A stretch of 64,000 nucleotides of DNA from Burkholderiales bacterium (lineage in GTDB: Bacteria; Pseudomonadota; Gammaproteobacteria; Burkholderiales; Burkholderiaceae_C): NCBI GenBank assembly GCA_016213205.1, contig JACRAZ010000106.1, positions 29,114 to 93,113 on the forward strand. Direction: 5' to 3'. Below, one piece after another: positions 45,778 through 54,420 of this stretch (positions are counted from its first letter, which is position 1; the number at the start of each line of letters is the position of its first letter). The notes beneath the pieces are model-generated. The model was not told the origin of the DNA, did no database searches, and saw nothing but the letters and a program-made list of their open reading frames with translations. Both the position numbers and the translations under genes were made by a program.

Positions 45778-46731
45778 CTATCGCGCAATGAGCGTGGCCG
45801 TGTTGGGTGCCGTCTTCAGCATCTCCTGGTCCTTCATCAGCGCCACCCAGGCGTCGAGCTGCTTGCTCGTCACCAGCGGCGAGGGCGGCGCGATCTGCAC
45901 CTTGGCCAGCACCTCGGGCGGCAGCTTGATGTACTTGCCGATGTGCGCGCGCAGCGCCGCGTCATTGGCCGGCTTGCCCATCCAGGCCGCGGCCTCGACC
46001 ACCGCTTCGCGGAAGGCCTTCACCTGCGCCGGGTGCTTGTCGGCCCACTCGCGGCGCGCGGTGTGGATGATGGTGGGCAGGCCGTCGGGCAGGAAGGTGG
46101 AGTAGTAGGAGGCCACGTAGGCCACGCCGCTGTCGGCGATGCGCCGCATGAACGGGTCGGCCGAGACCACGGCGTCCAGGGTGCCGCCCTTGAGCAGATC
46201 GCCGTGCTGCGGGAACGCCGCCTCGACGAAGTTCACCTTCCGGTGGTCCACCCCGTTCTGCTTGAGCCAGGCGCGAAAGGTCACGTGCAGGAAGGCGCCC
46301 AGGCCCGGCACGCCGATCTTGCGGCCCACGCAGTCCTGTGCGGTCTTGATGCCGCTGCCCGCACGCGCCAGCAGGCCGAGGCCGGTGACCGATTTCGAGG
46401 TGGCGCCGCCTCCGGCCACCACCACGTGGTCGAGCCCGCCGTCCACCCCCTGCAGGTACACGCTGGGCGTGGGGCCGCCGATCTGCAGCGAATCGGCCTG
46501 CAGCGCGGCCGGGATGGTGGAGTTGATCGGGATGAACTTCAGCTCCACCTCCAGCCCGCGCTTCTTGAAGTAGCCCTCCTCGGCGGCCACGAAGACCGAG
46601 CTGAAGTCGGTCACGGCGGTGAAGCCGAACACGATTCGGCTGCCCTGCGCGCGTGCTGGCGCCGGGGCCAGCAATGCCGTGGGCGCGGCCAGCGCGGCGG
46701 CGGTGGAGGCGAGGACGGTGCGGCGTTTCAT
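45778..46731 (-). CDS. ABC transporter substrate-binding protein, NitT/TauT (SsuA-like)
   Basis: A 317-residue periplasmic binding protein with signal peptide MKRRTVLASTAAALAAP (possible twin-arginine-like start, cleavage near ARAQ). It has the SsuA/THI5-like fold: AAEEGYFKKRGLEVELKFIP near 50, ALQADSLQIGGPTPSVYLQG near 78 and GRKIGVPGLGAFLHVTFRAWL near 140. The ligand cannot be read off. It overlaps the TetR gene by 4 bases, which makes regulator, binding protein, ATPase, two permeases, cyclase and fumarylacetoacetase one transcription unit. Confidence 0.9.
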   Translation of the reverse strand: MKRRTVLASTAAALAAPTALLAPAPARAQGSRIVFGFTAVTDFSSVFVAAEEGYFKKRGLEVELKFIPINSTIPAALQADSLQIGGPTPSVYLQGVDGGLDHVVVAGGGATSKSVTGLGLLARAGSGIKTAQDCVGRKIGVPGLGAFLHVTFRAWLKQNGVDHRKVNFVEAAFPQHGDLLKGGTLDAVVSADPFMRRIADSGVAYVASYYSTFLPDGLPTIIHTARREWADKHPAQVKAFREAVVEAAAWMGKPANDAALRAHIGKYIKLPPEVLAKVQIAPPSPLVTSKQLDAWVALMKDQEMLKTAPNTATLIAR

Positions 46732-47444
46732 GGGGCAGGTCTCCTGCGTGAGGGTCGGGTCGGGGGCACGGCGGGGCTGGGCGCCGGCAGGGCCGCGCGG
46801 ATGCCGCCGGTGATGAAGCGCAGCAGCAGCGGCGCTGCCGCCGGGTCTGCCGGCCGGTTGGCGCCGCGCGACAGGCCCACCACCCGCGTATCGCTCAGGT
46901 GGTTGAGCAGCGCGCCCAGCATGAACTGGTAGCACCAGGCCACCTGCGCCCGCGTGGCCCAGGGCAGCGCGGCGTGCAGCGCGTCGATGAAGGCATGGGC
47001 CATCGGGTCGAAGTAGGTGCGCAGCACCGCCTCGGCTTCGTCCACCGCCTGGTAGAGCTGGCGCGCCACCAGCAGCGCGTAGTACTCGCCCTCGGCGCTG
47101 GCGCGCAGCGCGAGCACGGGGTTGACGAAGGCCTCGACGATGGCGCCCAGCGTGGCCTCGTCCTGCGGCACGAGGGGCACCCGCCGCAATGCGGCCAGAC
47201 GGGCCTCGATGGTGGCGTTCCAGTGCGCGAAGATCGCGATGAACAGTTCGTGCTTGGCGCCGAAGTAGTAGCTCACCAGCGCCAGCGGCACCTGCGCTTC
47301 CTCGGCGATCTGGCGGATCGACACCGCGTGGTAGCCGCGCAGCGCGAACAGCTTCTCGGCCGCCAGCAGGATGGCCTGGCGCCGGTCCGGCCGCGGTTCG
47401 GCGGCGCGGAGGGCGGGCAGGGTCTGGAGCGCTGCGCGGGGCAT
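46728..47444 (-). CDS. TetR-family regulator heading the ABC/cyclase/fumarylacetoacetase operon
   Basis: A 238-residue TetR-type repressor: N-terminal helix-turn-helix with RQAILLAAEKLFALRGYHAVSIRQIAEEAQVPLALVSYYFGAK at about 22-64, and a helical ligand domain ending with a Pro/Arg-rich tail. It shares features with the CerR-type C-terminal domain group (EYYALLVARQLYQ, WCYQFMLGALLNHL). It is the first gene of the operon and overlaps the binding-protein gene by 4 bases. Two adjacent 16-base sites just upstream (47452-47467 and 47472-47487) are the probable operators, so the repressor controls itself and everything downstream. Confidence 0.88.
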   Translation of the reverse strand: MPRAALQTLPALRAAEPRPDRRQAILLAAEKLFALRGYHAVSIRQIAEEAQVPLALVSYYFGAKHELFIAIFAHWNATIEARLAALRRVPLVPQDEATLGAIVEAFVNPVLALRASAEGEYYALLVARQLYQAVDEAEAVLRTYFDPMAHAFIDALHAALPWATRAQVAWCYQFMLGALLNHLSDTRVVGLSRGANRPADPAAAPLLLRFITGGIRAALPAPSPAVPPTRPSRRRPAP

Positions 47445-47451
47445 GCCGGGA

Positions 47452-47487
47452 TTGAACGAGCGTTCAAGTCCTTGAACAAGCGTGCAA
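47452..47487 (-). promoter_or_regulatory. Two tandem TetR operator half-turn repeats
   Basis: TTGAACG-AG-CGTTCAA at 47452-47467 is a perfect 7-base inverted repeat with a 2-base centre. A second, imperfect copy, TTGAACA-AG-CGTGCAA, lies at 47472-47487. Their starts are exactly 20 bases apart, about two helical turns, which places two dimers on the same face of the DNA. They sit 8 bases before the TetR start codon and would cover its promoter or leader. Confidence 0.75.
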
Positions 47488-47636
47488 ACCCCGAGGGCCA
47501 GCCCCGGCCGCAGCCGCCGCGCCGGCGCGCGCGGGCCGCTGGCCCGGGCCCCGGCGCCGCGCGCTCGGCGATACTGCCCACCCATGGCACTGCCGGCGCG
47601 CCCGGGCCCTGACGCCACCCTCTCCTGCTGATCGAC

Positions 47637-47885
47637 ATGTCCGACACCCCGACCCCACCCCTGCCCGACCGCCTGAGCGTCGACCCGCGCAGCCCGCACC
47701 ACGTGGCCGCGATCTTCGAGCACGAGATCGGCATCCGCTTCAACGACCAGGAGCGCAGCGATGTCGAGGAGTACTGCATCAGCGAAGGCTGGATCCGCGT
47801 GCCCGCGGGCAAGACGCTGGATCGCAAGGGCCGGCCGCTGACCATCAAGCTCAAGGGCAAGGTCGAGGCCTTCTACAAGAAGTGA
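47637..47885 (+). CDS. DUF3297-family protein
   Basis: An 82-residue cytoplasmic protein of the DUF3297 family: LPDRLSVDPRSPHH near the start, GIRFNDQERSDVEEYCISEGWIRVPAGK in the middle and a Lys-rich C-terminus (LTIKLKGKVEAFYKK). The family is widespread in proteobacteria; no function is known to me. It stands alone, divergent from the TetR operon, with a 193-base gap between the two starts that should contain both promoters. After its stop begins a hairpin-rich repeat. Confidence 0.85.
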   Translation: MSDTPTPPLPDRLSVDPRSPHHVAAIFEHEIGIRFNDQERSDVEEYCISEGWIRVPAGKTLDRKGRPLTIKLKGKVEAFYKK

Positions 47886-47892
47886 CGGCCCC

Positions 47893-48018
47893 GGCCGCCT
47901 GGCGGCCGCCCCCGAGGGGCTGACCAAACCCGACCGGGCAACCCGGATCGGGTTTGGCGCTCCGCTTCAGGCCGCGCTCCCCTGGCCGCTACGCGGCCTG
48001 TCCCCTGCCGGGGAGCGC
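47893..48018. repeat. Composite hairpin repeat between DUF3297 gene and metG
   Basis: Four inverted repeats follow one another: GGCCGCC-T-GGCGGCC (47893-47907), GCCCC-CGA-GGGGC (47908-47920), a long stem from CCAAACCCGA to TCGGGTTTGG with an inner CCGGG/CCCGG (47924-47957), and GCGCTCCCC...GGGGAGCGC (47974-48018) enclosing GGCCGC-TAC-GCGGCC. Such mosaic elements are typical intergenic repeats in this group of bacteria. A TAAAAT -10-like box for metG comes just after, at 48044-48049. Confidence 0.7.
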
Positions 48019-48075
48019 CACCCGAACCATGGAGCCCGCGGCCTAAAATCCCCGGTTCTTCCCGAGGATGGCCTC

Positions 48076-50118
48076 ATGCCCCGCAAGCTCTTCGTCACCA
48101 CCGCCCTGCCCTACGCCAACGCGGGCTTCCACATCGGCCACATGATGGAGTACATCCAGGCCGACACCTGGGTGCGTGCGCAGCGCATGCGGGGGGCCGA
48201 GGTCAACTTCGTCTGCGCCGACGATGCCCACGGCGCACCGATCATGATCGCGGCCGAGAAGGCGGGCAAGACGCCGCAGCAGTTCGTGGCCGACATCGCC
48301 GCCGGCCGGCCGCAGTACCTCAACGGCTTCCACATCGCGTTCGACAACTGGCACTCGACCGACGGGCCCGAGAACCACCGGCTTGCGCAGGACATCTACC
48401 TCGCGCTGCGCAAGAACGAGCTGATCGACGTGCGCGCGATCGAACAGTTCTTCGACCCGGTCAAGGGCATGTTCCTGCCCGACCGCTACATCAAGGGCGA
48501 ATGCCCCAAGTGCGGCGCGAAGGACCAGTACGGCGACTCGTGCGAGAACTGCGGCGCGGTGTACGCACCCACGGACCTCAAGAACCCGTACTCGGCACTG
48601 TCCGGCGCGGCACCGGTGCGCAAGACCAGCGAGCACTACTTCTTCCGCCTGTCCGACCCGCGCTGCGTGAGCTTCCTCGAGCAATGGACGCAGGACGGCA
48701 AGCTGCAGCCCGAGGTGGGCAACAAGATCCGCGAGTGGTTCACCAAGAACGAAGACGGCACCGGTGGCCTGGGCGACTGGGACATCAGCCGCGACGCGCC
48801 CTACTTCGGCATCGAGATCCCCGATGCGCCGGGCAAGTACTTCTACGTCTGGCTCGACGCGCCGGTGGGCTACCTGGCCTCGCTGAAGAACCTGTTCGAC
48901 AAGCGCGGCGCCGACATGGAGGCCTACCTGGCCGACCCGGCGGTGGAGCAGGTGCACTTCATCGGCAAGGACATCGTCTACTTCCACACCCTGTTCTGGC
49001 CCGCGATGCTGCACTTCAGCGGCCGCAAGGTGCCGAACAACGTGTTCGTGCATGGCTTCATCACCGTCAACGGCGGCGAGAAGATGAGCAAGAGCCGTGG
49101 CACCGGCATCAGCCCGCTGCGCTACCTGGAACTGGGCCTGAACCCCGAGTGGCTGCGCTACTACATCGCGGCCAAGCTCAACGCCCGGGTCGAGGACATC
49201 GATTTCAACCCCGATGACTTCGTCGCCCGCGTCAACAGCGACCTGATCGGCAAGTACATCAACATCGCCAGCCGCGCCGCGGGCTTCCTCAGCAAGCGCT
49301 TCGGCGGCAAGCTCTCGGCCGACCTGGGCGTGGAAGGCCGCGTGCTGCTGGACACGCTGCGCGCGCACCGCGCCACCGTGGAAGAACTCTACGAGGAACG
49401 CGAATTCGGCAAGGCCGTGCGCGAGATCATGCAGCTGGCCGACCGCGTGAACGAATACGTCGACCAGCACAAGCCCTGGGAGCTGGCGAAGAAGGAAGGC
49501 CAGGACGCCGCGCTGCACGACGTGTGCTCGGTGTGCATCGAGGCCTTCCGCGTGCTGACCATCTACCTCAAGCCGATCCTGCCCGCGCTGGCCGCCCAGG
49601 TGGAGACCTTCCTGAAGGTGCCGCCAATGGACTTTGCCGACGCGTCGCGAGCGCTGGGACACCATGCCATCGGCGCGTACCAGCACCTGATGCAGCGTGT
49701 GGACGCCCAGCAGATGGATGCGCTGTTCGAGCCGCCCGCGCCGGTGATGGTGGTGCCCGGTGGCGAGCCGATCGCCGCCGAGATCGGCATCGACGACTTC
49801 GCGAAGGTGGACCTGCGCATCGCCAAGATCGTCAACGCCGAACTGGTCGAAGGCAGCGACAAGCTGCTGCGCCTGACGCTCGATGCCGGCGAGGGCCGCA
49901 CCCGCAACGTGTTCAGCGGCATCCGCAGCGCCTACAAGCCCGAAGACCTGGTCGGCAAGCTCACCGTGCTGGTGGCCAACCTCGCGCCGCGCAAGATGAA
50001 GTTCGGCATCAGCGAAGGCATGGTGCTGGCCGCCAGCCACGGCGACGGCAAGGCCCAACCCGGCCTCTACCTGCTGGAGCCGCACCCGGGCGCACAGCCG
50101 GGCCTGCGGGTGCGTTGA
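48076..50118 (+). CDS. metG: Methionine--tRNA ligase
   Basis: A 680-residue class I aminoacyl-tRNA synthetase that charges tRNA-Met. The HIGH motif is FHIGH (18-22) and KMSKS lies in GGEKMSKSRGTG near 335. A zinc-knuckle with CPKCG and CENCG pairs occurs at about 140-160, which marks the zinc-containing MetG form. The C-terminal 100 residues form the EMAP/OB-fold tRNA-binding and dimerisation domain (FAKVDLRIAKIVNAELVEGSDKLLRLTLDAG). The start at 48076 follows CCCGAGGATGG. The stop overlaps the next gene's TTG start. Confidence 0.97.
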   Translation: MPRKLFVTTALPYANAGFHIGHMMEYIQADTWVRAQRMRGAEVNFVCADDAHGAPIMIAAEKAGKTPQQFVADIAAGRPQYLNGFHIAFDNWHSTDGPENHRLAQDIYLALRKNELIDVRAIEQFFDPVKGMFLPDRYIKGECPKCGAKDQYGDSCENCGAVYAPTDLKNPYSALSGAAPVRKTSEHYFFRLSDPRCVSFLEQWTQDGKLQPEVGNKIREWFTKNEDGTGGLGDWDISRDAPYFGIEIPDAPGKYFYVWLDAPVGYLASLKNLFDKRGADMEAYLADPAVEQVHFIGKDIVYFHTLFWPAMLHFSGRKVPNNVFVHGFITVNGGEKMSKSRGTGISPLRYLELGLNPEWLRYYIAAKLNARVEDIDFNPDDFVARVNSDLIGKYINIASRAAGFLSKRFGGKLSADLGVEGRVLLDTLRAHRATVEELYEEREFGKAVREIMQLADRVNEYVDQHKPWELAKKEGQDAALHDVCSVCIEAFRVLTIYLKPILPALAAQVETFLKVPPMDFADASRALGHHAIGAYQHLMQRVDAQQMDALFEPPAPVMVVPGGEPIAAEIGIDDFAKVDLRIAKIVNAELVEGSDKLLRLTLDAGEGRTRNVFSGIRSAYKPEDLVGKLTVLVANLAPRKMKFGISEGMVLAASHGDGKAQPGLYLLEPHPGAQPGLRVR

Positions 50119-51074
50119 AGCCACGCGCCCTGGCGTGGCTGCTGGCGGCCTGCGTCGGCGGCAGCGCGGCGCAGGGCTTCGAGTTCATCGCGCTGGGGGA
50201 CATGCCCTACGGCGCCGAGGCCACCACCGGCCCCGCCTGGCGCGCGCTGATCCAGCGTGTGAACCGCCAGCAGCCGGCCTTCACGCTGCACGTGGGCGAT
50301 TTCAAGGACGGCCTGTCCGACTGCAGCGATGCGCTCTACGAGCGCCTGCACGGCGACTTCCAGCGCTTCGAGGGTGCGCTGGTGTACACGCCGGGCGACA
50401 ACGACTGGGTCGACTGCCAGCGCACCGGCGCCGACCCGCTGGAGCGCCTGCAGGCCCTGCGACAGCGCTTCTTCGGCAACGCCAGTTCGCTGGGCCGGCG
50501 GCCCATCGCGGTGCAGCGCCAGGCCGACCTGATGCCCGAACACGGCCGCCTGCGCGAGAACCTGCGCTGGTGGCACGAGGGCGTGCTGTTCACCACCTTC
50601 CACACCGTGGGGCCGTACAACAACATCGACTTCGACAACGCCGCGCTGCGCCAGGAGCATGCGCAGCGCGAGAGCGCCAACGCGGCCTGGATCCAGGCCG
50701 CATTCACACTGGCGCACGCGCAGCGCGCCCGGGCGCTGGTGTTCGCCACCCAGGCCGACATGCTGGAGCGCGCCGACGCGCAGGGCCGCCAGCGCGTGCG
50801 CAAGGGCTTCGAGGCCAGCATCGTGCGCAGCCTGCTGCCGCTGGCCGAGACCAGCCGCCTGCCGGTGCTGCTGGTGCATGGCGACACGCACCACCGCATC
50901 TTCGACCAGCCGTTCCGCAACGCGGCGGGCCAGGTGATCCCGAGGCTGTGGCGTCTGGAGGTGTACGGCGACCCCCAGATGCACGCACTGCGCGTGCGCG
51001 TGGACCCGGCCGCGGCCCAGCCCTTCCAGGTGACGACGGTGTACAACCCCGCGTCGCCAGACCCACGCCAATGA
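50115..51074 (+). CDS. Secreted metallophosphoesterase-like protein
   Basis: A 319-residue exported protein beginning at TTG (50115-50117), overlapping the metG stop (TTGA); this start is chosen because it begins exactly at a signal peptide (KPRALAWLLAACVGGSAAQ) and no ATG is nearby. The calcineurin-like fold is suggested by IALGDMPYG near 28, HVGDFKDG near 57, PGDNDW near 95 and LVHGDTHHRI near 255, which supply the Asp/Asn/His metal ligands. Substrate unknown. An unusual point is its translational coupling with an essential synthetase, which may simply give low constitutive expression. Confidence 0.75.
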   Translation: MKPRALAWLLAACVGGSAAQGFEFIALGDMPYGAEATTGPAWRALIQRVNRQQPAFTLHVGDFKDGLSDCSDALYERLHGDFQRFEGALVYTPGDNDWVDCQRTGADPLERLQALRQRFFGNASSLGRRPIAVQRQADLMPEHGRLRENLRWWHEGVLFTTFHTVGPYNNIDFDNAALRQEHAQRESANAAWIQAAFTLAHAQRARALVFATQADMLERADAQGRQRVRKGFEASIVRSLLPLAETSRLPVLLVHGDTHHRIFDQPFRNAAGQVIPRLWRLEVYGDPQMHALRVRVDPAAAQPFQVTTVYNPASPDPRQ

Positions 51075-51241
51075 AAGGCCGCACGGCGAACGGTGGCATC
51101 ATTGGCCGATGCGCGCTTGCCCTCCGGCCGATCCCCGCGTCGCCCTGATGTCGCGGCGCCGCCGCTTCATCGCACGCGTGCAGCACTGCGGCCCTCCACA
51201 AGGACATGCCCTACCCAGGCCTGTCCCTTCCAGGAGTGTGC

Positions 51242-52930
51242 ATGCTCAACCCGAACCAGTTCCACCGATTCCGACCCCGGCTCGTTGACGCCCTCGCCGG
51301 CTACACGCGGGCCCGCTTCCTGGCCGACCTCGGCGCCGGCCTCACCGTGGGCATCGTCGCGCTGCCGCTGGCGATGGCCTTTGCCATCGCCTCGGGCGTC
51401 AAGCCCGAGCAAGGCATCTTCACCGCCATCATCGCGGGCTTCCTGATCTCCGCGCTCGGCGGCTCGCAGGTGCAGATCGGCGGGCCGGCGGGTGCGTTCA
51501 TCGTCATCGTCTACGGCATCGTGCAGCGCTACGGGCTGGCCAACCTGCTGATCGCCACCTCGCTGGCCGGGCTGATGCTGATCGTGATGGGCTGGCTCAA
51601 GCTCGGCGCACTGGTGCGCTACATCCCGGTGTCCATCGTGATCGGCTTCACCAACGGCATCGCGGTGCTGATCGGGCTGTCGCAGCTGAAAGACCTGCTG
51701 GGCCTGAAGATCGACAAGATGCCGGCTGATTTCTTCGGCCAGCTGCATGCGCTGGGCACCCACCTGCACAGCCTGAACCTGCATGCGCTGGCCATCGGCC
51801 TGGCCTGCCTGGTGCTGGTGGTGGTGTGGCCCAAGTCCTACACCATGCCGGCCGCGCATCAGGGCTGGCGCAGCACGCTGCGGCGGCTGGCGGCGCACCT
51901 GCCGGGCACCATCGTCGCGCTGGTGGCGGCCACGCTGGCCACGGTGCTGCTGGGCCTGCCGGTGGAGACCATCGGCTCGCGCTTCGGCGGCATTCCGCAG
52001 GCACTGCCGGGCTTCGAGCTGCCCGAGTTCAGCTGGCAGACCGCGCAGCGCCTGGTGATCCCGACGATCACGATCGCGCTGCTGGGCGCCATCGAATCGC
52101 TGCTGTGCGCGCGCGTGGCCGACAACATGGCGCCCGAGCACCCGCGCCACGACCCGAACCAGGAGCTCATGGCCCAGGGCGTGGCCAACCTGGTGACACC
52201 CTTCTTCGGCGGCATCCCGGCCACCGGCACCATCGCCCGCACGGTGACCAACGTGCGCGCCGGCGCGGCCACCCCGGTGGCCGGCATCGTGCACGCGGTC
52301 ACGCTGCTGGCGGTGGTGCTGGTGGCCGCACCGCTGGCCCTGCACGTGCCGCTGGCGGCGATGGCCGGCATCCTGCTGTTCGTGGCCTGGAACATGGGCG
52401 AGTGGCACGAGTTCGCGCGCCTGAAACACTTCCTGCTGCCCTACCGCACGGTGCTGGTGGGCACCTTCTTGCTCACCGTGATCTTCGACCTCACGGTGGC
52501 GGTGGAAGTGGGCCTGCTGATGGCCTGCGGCTTCTTCATCTACCGCATGAGCCAGCTGTTCCGCGTGCGGCCGCACGAGGCCGGCGAGCTGCCGCCGGGC
52601 GTGGTGGCCTTCGAGCTGTACGGCTCGCTGTTCTTCGGCGCGGTGGGCAAGATCGAGGCCCTGCCGGCGCAGGTGCCGCCGGGCACCCGCGCGGTGGTGC
52701 TGGAGATGCACCGCCTGATCTCGGTGGACACCTCCGGCATCGATGCCCTGCAGGCGCTGCACCGCACGCTGCGCCGCCAGGGCATCGCGCTGGTGCTGGC
52801 CAACGTGAACGAGCAGCCGCTGGGGCTGATCCGGCGCTCGGGCTTCGCCGAGGATGTGGGGCTGGACAACATCGTGCCCACCGTCAGCGCGGCGCTGCTG
52901 GACGAGGCGCCGCCGCAGGCGCCGCGCTGA
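51242..52930 (+). CDS. SulP-family inorganic anion transporter with STAS domain
   Basis: A 562-residue inner-membrane transporter of the SLC26/SulP family (sulfate, bicarbonate or other anions). Ten or more membrane helices span about 30-420, with family signatures GIVALPLAMAFAIASGVKPEQGIFTAIIAGFL near 35-66, the QIGGPAGAFIVIVYG region near 80, and GGIPATGTIARTVTNVRAGA near 322-341. The C-terminal 110 residues form a STAS domain (FELYGSLFFGAVGKIEAL, VVLEMHRLISVDTSGIDALQ). The ATG at 51242 has AGGAG upstream; an earlier in-frame ATG lacks a ribosome site. Its stop abuts the convergent kinase stop with no spacer. Whether it moves sulfate or bicarbonate is not clear. Confidence 0.9.
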   Translation: MLNPNQFHRFRPRLVDALAGYTRARFLADLGAGLTVGIVALPLAMAFAIASGVKPEQGIFTAIIAGFLISALGGSQVQIGGPAGAFIVIVYGIVQRYGLANLLIATSLAGLMLIVMGWLKLGALVRYIPVSIVIGFTNGIAVLIGLSQLKDLLGLKIDKMPADFFGQLHALGTHLHSLNLHALAIGLACLVLVVVWPKSYTMPAAHQGWRSTLRRLAAHLPGTIVALVAATLATVLLGLPVETIGSRFGGIPQALPGFELPEFSWQTAQRLVIPTITIALLGAIESLLCARVADNMAPEHPRHDPNQELMAQGVANLVTPFFGGIPATGTIARTVTNVRAGAATPVAGIVHAVTLLAVVLVAAPLALHVPLAAMAGILLFVAWNMGEWHEFARLKHFLLPYRTVLVGTFLLTVIFDLTVAVEVGLLMACGFFIYRMSQLFRVRPHEAGELPPGVVAFELYGSLFFGAVGKIEALPAQVPPGTRAVVLEMHRLISVDTSGIDALQALHRTLRRQGIALVLANVNEQPLGLIRRSGFAEDVGLDNIVPTVSAALLDEAPPQAPR

Positions 52931-54373
52931 TCAGGCCAGCTTGGCCAGTTCGGCCAGCAGCTTCTGCCGCGCCGCGGGGTCGCTGACGGCCTCGGCCAGC
53001 ATCGCGATGAAGGGCTCCCGGAAGCGCGTGCGCTCGGCGGCCTTCTTCACCATCACCCGCGCGATCGGGCCCACATGGGCGGCCAGCAGCTTCTGCGCCT
53101 GCTCGACGGCGGCGTCGGACAGGCGCACCGCATCGGCGGCCACGGTCTGGGCCGCTCCGGCGGAGGCGCCGAACGCGGTGGCGCCACGGCCCGCGGTGCT
53201 GAACACGCTGGCCCCGGCCCCGGTGCCGGTGCCACGTCCGACCGTGGTGCGGCCGGCCTTGGCCGCGTGGTCGATGAAGGCGCTGCGCGCGGCCGGGTTG
53301 GTGACCTGCTCGGCCAGCTTGGCATACAGCGACGGCAGGTCGCTGCACTCCTTGGCAGCCCGCCGCACCAGCACGCTGGCCAGCGGGCCCACGTGGCGCG
53401 CCAGGGATTGCTCGGCCTCGGCCAGCACCGACTTGTCCCACTGGGTGAGCGAGCCGCCGGTGCCCGAGGTGGGCACCCCCGCCAGCGCCGGCTTCGAGCG
53501 CAACGGCAGCGCGACGATGGTCTCGTCCGACACGGTGGGGCTCACCGGCGCATTGGCCGCGGCGATCATGGCCTGCCGGAAGGCGGCGGCGCTGGCAAAG
53601 CGGCGGTCCGGGTGCTTGGCCATCGCGGTGCCGATCACCGCGTCGAAGCGGTCGGTGCGGTTCGCGCCCTCCACCAGCGAAGGCGGCACCGCCACCTCGT
53701 GCACCACCTTGTACATCAGCGCCTCGGGCGTGCCGACGAAGGGCGCGCGCCCGGCGATCAGCTGGTAGAGCACCACGCCCGCGGCGTACAGGTCCACCCG
53801 CGCATCGATGGCCGAGCCCACGAACTGCTCGGGCGCCATGTACATCGGGGTGCCGATGATGCTGTTGGCCTGGGTGAGCCCGGCCGCGTCGACCCGCGCG
53901 ATGCCGAAATCAGCCACCTTCAGCTTGCCGGCGCGCGTCATGATCAGGTTGGCCGGCTTCACGTCGCGGTGCCACACGCCACGGTCGTGCGCGTGCTCCA
54001 GCGCATCGAGCAGCTGGGTGGCCACGCTGAGGATGTCGTCGTCGGTGAAGCGGACCTGGCTCGTCAGGTAGTGCGCCAGGGTGTTGCCCTCGACGTACTC
54101 CATCGCGATGTAGGCCACCGACTGGTCTTCGCCGAAGTCGTAGACGCCCACGATGCCCGGGTGCAGCAGCCGGCCCGCGGCCTGGGCCTCGTTGCGAAAG
54201 CGCGCCGCGATGGTGGCGCCCGATTCGCTGCCGTCGTCGAGCTGGCGGCGGATGGTCTTGAGGGCCACCACGCGCCGGATGTCCGGGTCGTAGCCCTTGT
54301 AGACCACCCCCATCGCGCCCTGGCCGAGCACTTCGGTGATCTGGTACTTGCCAAGGCGTTCAGGGTGGTTCAC
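52931..54373 (-). CDS. Ser/Thr protein kinase with two C-terminal helical repeats
   Basis: A 480-residue cytoplasmic eukaryotic-type kinase. Residues about 10-265 hold a complete kinase core: GQGAMG loop (17-22), K39 in VALKT, HRDVKPAN (135-142), DFG (155-157), activation segment to APEQ, and the later helices. After a Pro/Thr-rich linker come two copies of a helical unit, near 323-373 and 425-478, each beginning ARHVGP(L/I)A(S/R)V(L/M)V(R/K)(R/K)AA. That matches a domain (DUF8082-type) often attached to bacterial kinases. No membrane helix or extracellular sensor is present, so it needs an external input. It is third in an operon with a FecR-like protein and a haem-c/HAMP sensor (47-base gap to the latter). 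Confidence 0.9.
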   Translation of the reverse strand: MNHPERLGKYQITEVLGQGAMGVVYKGYDPDIRRVVALKTIRRQLDDGSESGATIAARFRNEAQAAGRLLHPGIVGVYDFGEDQSVAYIAMEYVEGNTLAHYLTSQVRFTDDDILSVATQLLDALEHAHDRGVWHRDVKPANLIMTRAGKLKVADFGIARVDAAGLTQANSIIGTPMYMAPEQFVGSAIDARVDLYAAGVVLYQLIAGRAPFVGTPEALMYKVVHEVAVPPSLVEGANRTDRFDAVIGTAMAKHPDRRFASAAAFRQAMIAAANAPVSPTVSDETIVALPLRSKPALAGVPTSGTGGSLTQWDKSVLAEAEQSLARHVGPLASVLVRRAAKECSDLPSLYAKLAEQVTNPAARSAFIDHAAKAGRTTVGRGTGTGAGASVFSTAGRGATAFGASAGAAQTVAADAVRLSDAAVEQAQKLLAAHVGPIARVMVKKAAERTRFREPFIAMLAEAVSDPAARQKLLAELAKLA

Positions 54374-54420
54374 GGCCAGGACTTACGAGGGCAGCACGGT
54401 GGGCGGACGCAGCGCAGGTG

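Noticed and set aside
48044..48049. TAAAAT as a confirmed metG promoter.
   Set aside because: No matching -35 box at normal spacing is visible, because the hairpin repeat occupies the region; noted only as a candidate.
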